Shown here one piece after another: positions 61,749 to 64,000 of a stretch of 64,000 nt of DNA. Source of the stretch: Halomonas sp. M4R1S46. GTDB taxonomy: Bacteria > Pseudomonadota > Gammaproteobacteria > Pseudomonadales > Halomonadaceae. The translations under genes and the position numbers were made by a program. Every line of letters starts with the position of its first letter. Position 1 is the first letter of the stretch. Under the pieces are notes generated by a model that saw only the letters and a list, made by a program, of their open reading frames with translations, made no database searches and was not told the origin of the DNA. The DNA lies in the NCBI RefSeq assembly GCF_025725685.1, contig NZ_CP107008.1, forward strand, positions 2,108,001-2,172,000. The letters run 5' to 3'.

Positions 61749-62597
61749 TCAAGCTTCCGGCTTCAAGCTGGCCCGCAGGGCCTCTTCCCAGCGTTCGTCC
61801 CGCTGGCCGCAGACGATGAAGAAGGGGTTGAGCACGCTTTCCTGCTGGTTGCAGCGCAGCGGTTCCAGGGTATGCGCGTTGAGCACCTCGCCGCCAGCGG
61901 CGGTGACCACCGCCTGGGCGGCGGCGGTATCCCACTCGCAGGTCGGCGCCAGGCGCGGGTAGAGATCGGCCGCGCCTTCGGCGACCAGGCACAGCTTCAG
62001 CGAGCTGCCCATGGAGACCCGCTCGTGGGCCGGCAACGCGGCACAGAAGGCCTCGCACGCATCCGAGCCGTGAGAGCGACTGCCGACGACCTTCCAGGCC
62101 TCCTGTTCGGGGGTCGGCAGCGGGCGAGTGGCAATGGGGCGGCTGGGGCCATCGGCCATCTGCTTCCAGGCGCCCTGCCCCTGCTGGCCGATCCAGGTCG
62201 TCCCGCCCTTTTCTCCCACGGCGGGCGCATGGACGATACCGAACACCGGTACCCCCTCCTCGATCAGCGCCACGTTGAGGGTGAACTCGTCGTTCTTCTT
62301 GATGAATTCCTTGGTGCCGTCCAGCGGGTCGATCAGCCAGTAACGGCTCCAGGCCTGGCGGGTCGCGAAGGGGATCTCGCCGGATTCCTCGGATAGCACG
62401 GGAACCTCGGGCGCCACGTCTTGCAAGAGCGCCACCAGGGCATGGTGGGAGGCCATGTCCGCCTCGGTCAGCGGGCTCTCGTCGTCCTTGGCCTCCACCT
62501 CGAAGTCACCCCGGTAGATATCGAGAACCGTCAGGCCCGCCGCCTTGACACCAGCGATCAGCCGATCCCGCATCTCGCTTGTCACAAAATCCGTCAC
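61749..62597 (-). CDS. cysQ: 3'(2'),5'-bisphosphate nucleotidase CysQ
   Basis: The 282-residue enzyme of the inositol monophosphatase superfamily removes the 3'-phosphate of PAP or PAPS. Metal-binding motifs are complete: LSEESGEIP (about 70-78), WLIDPLDGTKEF (about 87-98) and CEWDTAAAQA (near 219). I chose the GTG at 62597, because an exact AAGGAG lies 6 bp upstream; the ATG eight codons further in lacks one. It lies 13 bp downstream of the permease gene, so the two are probably cotranscribed. Confidence 0.95.
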   Translation of the reverse strand: MTDFVTSEMRDRLIAGVKAAGLTVLDIYRGDFEVEAKDDESPLTEADMASHHALVALLQDVAPEVPVLSEESGEIPFATRQAWSRYWLIDPLDGTKEFIKKNDEFTLNVALIEEGVPVFGIVHAPAVGEKGGTTWIGQQGQGAWKQMADGPSRPIATRPLPTPEQEAWKVVGSRSHGSDACEAFCAALPAHERVSMGSSLKLCLVAEGAADLYPRLAPTCEWDTAAAQAVVTAAGGEVLNAHTLEPLRCNQQESVLNPFFIVCGQRDERWEEALRASLKPEA

Positions 62598-62610
62598 AAT
62601 ATCTCCTTGG

Positions 62611-64000
62611 TCAGAACGGCCATACCACCGGCACCAGCACCACCGCCGTCGTCCCGACGATGAGGCTCAGGGGGGCGCCGAGGCGTACATAATCGAGGAA
62701 CCGATAGCCCCCCGGTCCCAGCACCATCAGGTTGGTCTGGTACCCCAGGGGGGTCATGAAACTGGCCGAGGCGGCGAACATGATCGCCACGGTGAACGGC
62801 ATATAGCTCACGCCGAGCTGCTCGGCCATGGCGATCGCGATGGGAAACATCAGCACGGCCGCGGCATTGTTGGTAATCAGCTCGGTAAAGATCACCGTCA
62901 TCAGGTACACCAGCGCCAGCGCCGCCCAAGGTGCCAGGTCATCGCGGAACATCAGCCACTGGGCGATCTGGCTGGCCGCGCCCGTCTTGGTCATCGCCTC
63001 GCCGAGGGCGAACGAGGCGCCGATCACGATCAACACGGAGAGATCCACATAGCGGCGGGCCTTGCTGGCCGGCACGCAGCGCGTCGCCAGCATGGCGCCC
63101 CCCGCCAGCAGCGCCGCCTCCAGGATACTCAGCCAGCCGCTGGCACTGGCCAGCACCATGCTTGCCAGGATCCCCAGTGCCAGGGGCGCCTTGCGGAAGT
63201 CCGGCGGCGTGGAGTCGTTGAGGGCGCTGACCAGCAGGAAATCCTTGCGGTAGCGATACTGGTCGACGAAGTCCTGGGCCGTTTCCAGCAGCAGGGTATC
63301 GCCCACTTGCAGGGAGATGTCGCCCAGCTTGCCCGGGAGCCGCTTGCCGTGCCGAGAGATCGACAGGATGACGGCCTGATAGCGCGAGCGGAACCGCGAC
63401 TCCCGCACGCTCTGGTTGAGACCGGCGAAATCCGGCCCGATGACCGCCTCGACCAGGCAACGGCGATGGTGGGCGATGTCCAGCTTGCGCACGTCTCCGC
63501 CGGCGGGTCGCAGGCCATGGATGCGACGCAGCTCCCTGGCACACTCGGGCGCCCCGATGAAGATCAGCACATCGCCGGCCTGCAGCTCGGTGTCTGGCGG
63601 CACGGCCGTGAGCAGGTGGTCATGCCGCTCGATTTCCGCCAGGTAGCCATGGCTGAGGTTGCGCAACCCCGCCTCGGCGATGGTCCTGCCGACCAGGGGG
63701 CCCTTGTCCAGGACCGACACCTCGACGGCATATTCCCGCGCGGTTTCCAGCTGCTCCAGGGCCCCCTGGCGGTTGGGCAACAAGCGGTCGGCGAACAGAT
63801 ACAGGAAGCCGCCCCCCACGATCAGCAGGGGAACGCCGACCCAGGCCAGCTCGAACATCGCCAGGTGGGTATTCATCTCGGTCTGCAACAGCCCATCCAC
63901 CACCAGGTTGGTACTGGTGCCGATCAGGGTGCAGGTACCGCCCAGGATGGCCGCAAAGCTCAGCGGCAGCAGCAACTTGGAGGGAGGCAGGCGGAGGCGT
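62611..64000 (-). CDS. SLC13/DASS-type permease with two RCK_C domains (putative sulfate transporter), 5' end outside window
   Basis: About 462 C-terminal residues are visible; the N-terminus lies beyond 64000. A membrane segment with SFAAILGGTCTLIGTSTN is followed by two cytoplasmic RCK_C (TrkA_C) domains at about 80-235 (GPLVGRTIAEAGLR; LQAGDVLIFIG; LQVGDTLLLET). The rest is a membrane half ending with TELITNNAAAVLMFPIAIA and TPLGYQTNLMVLGPGGY, the second SLC13 signature. It is an Na+-coupled anion transporter. Sulfate is likely from its cysQ/cysNC neighbours, but other anions are possible. Confidence 0.88.
   Translation of the reverse strand, partial: RLRLPPSKLLLPLSFAAILGGTCTLIGTSTNLVVDGLLQTEMNTHLAMFELAWVGVPLLIVGGGFLYLFADRLLPNRQGALEQLETAREYAVEVSVLDKGPLVGRTIAEAGLRNLSHGYLAEIERHDHLLTAVPPDTELQAGDVLIFIGAPECARELRRIHGLRPAGGDVRKLDIAHHRRCLVEAVIGPDFAGLNQSVRESRFRSRYQAVILSISRHGKRLPGKLGDISLQVGDTLLLETAQDFVDQYRYRKDFLLVSALNDSTPPDFRKAPLALGILASMVLASASGWLSILEAALLAGGAMLATRCVPASKARRYVDLSVLIVIGASFALGEAMTKTGAASQIAQWLMFRDDLAPWAALALVYLMTVIFTELITNNAAAVLMFPIAIAMAEQLGVSYMPFTVAIMFAASASFMTPLGYQTNLMVLGPGGYRFLDYVRLGAPLSLIVGTTAVVLVPVVWPF

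Overview
The window looks like chromosomal DNA of a halophilic gammaproteobacterium, most likely a member of the Halomonadaceae. The evidence is high G+C coding DNA, the gene order hupB-lon-clpX-clpP-tig next to Pro/Arg/His tRNAs, halomonad-like protein sequences, and several families of short dispersed intergenic repeats. No rRNA, insertion sequence, prophage or CRISPR array is visible.

Positions 1-22,300 are mostly housekeeping genes. ppiB and lpxH come first, followed by a one-carbon block (a MetV-like protein, a MetF-type reductase and a first folD) and a G3E metal-chaperone GTPase. Next is the proteostasis cluster (ppiD, hupB, lon, clpX, clpP, tig), with a tRNA operon (Pro, Arg, His, His) upstream of tig. 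A second folD, luxS, the MTA/SAH nucleosidase gene, pyrC, and a few small membrane, oxidoreductase and TerB-like genes follow. This part carries three copies of a structured repeat with covarying stems, a 29-bp repeat lying just downstream of two gene ends, and G-rich heptamer arrays.

Positions 22,300-33,300 hold a first surface-polysaccharide block. A Wza-type export lipoprotein, a WbpM/CapD-type dehydratase and an unknown gene sit behind an ops-like (RfaH recruitment) element. Nearby are UDP-glucose dehydrogenase, a sugar-nucleotide epimerase, a frameshifted O-antigen ligase-like gene, a glycosyltransferase and an LPS-kinase-like protein. A four-helix-bundle pseudogene lies between the two sugar-nucleotide genes.

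Positions 33,400-59,300 form one long minus-strand array with many 1- to 14-bp overlaps, probably one or a few operons. In transcription order it starts with wecB and wecC (UDP-ManNAcA), then a 1,484-residue multidomain methyltransferase/glycosyltransferase and an AT-rich unknown gene. pseB, pseC, pseF and pseG follow, then a formyltransferase-like gene where pseH would be expected, and pseI. After these come a short protein, four glycosyltransferases interleaved with a membrane protein that joins an ABC-exporter-like membrane region to a degenerate kinase-like domain, an initiating sugar-phosphate transferase, an O-antigen ligase, one more glycosyltransferase and an acetyltransferase. The array can supply a pseudaminic-acid-type sugar (probably N-formylated), ManNAcA and uronic acids for a surface glycan. 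No Wzx flippase, Wzc kinase or KpsMT transporter is recognisable in the window.

Positions 59,300-64,000 carry sulfate-activation genes: fused cysNC without cysD, cysQ, and an SLC13-type permease cut by the window edge. A second four-helix-bundle gene here also has an in-frame stop.

The strongest leads are the membrane/pseudokinase fusion, the formyltransferase replacing PseH, the multidomain glycosyltransferase with an AT-rich 3' end, the covarying repeat, the G-tract heptamer arrays, and the two repeat-flanked four-helix-bundle pseudogenes.
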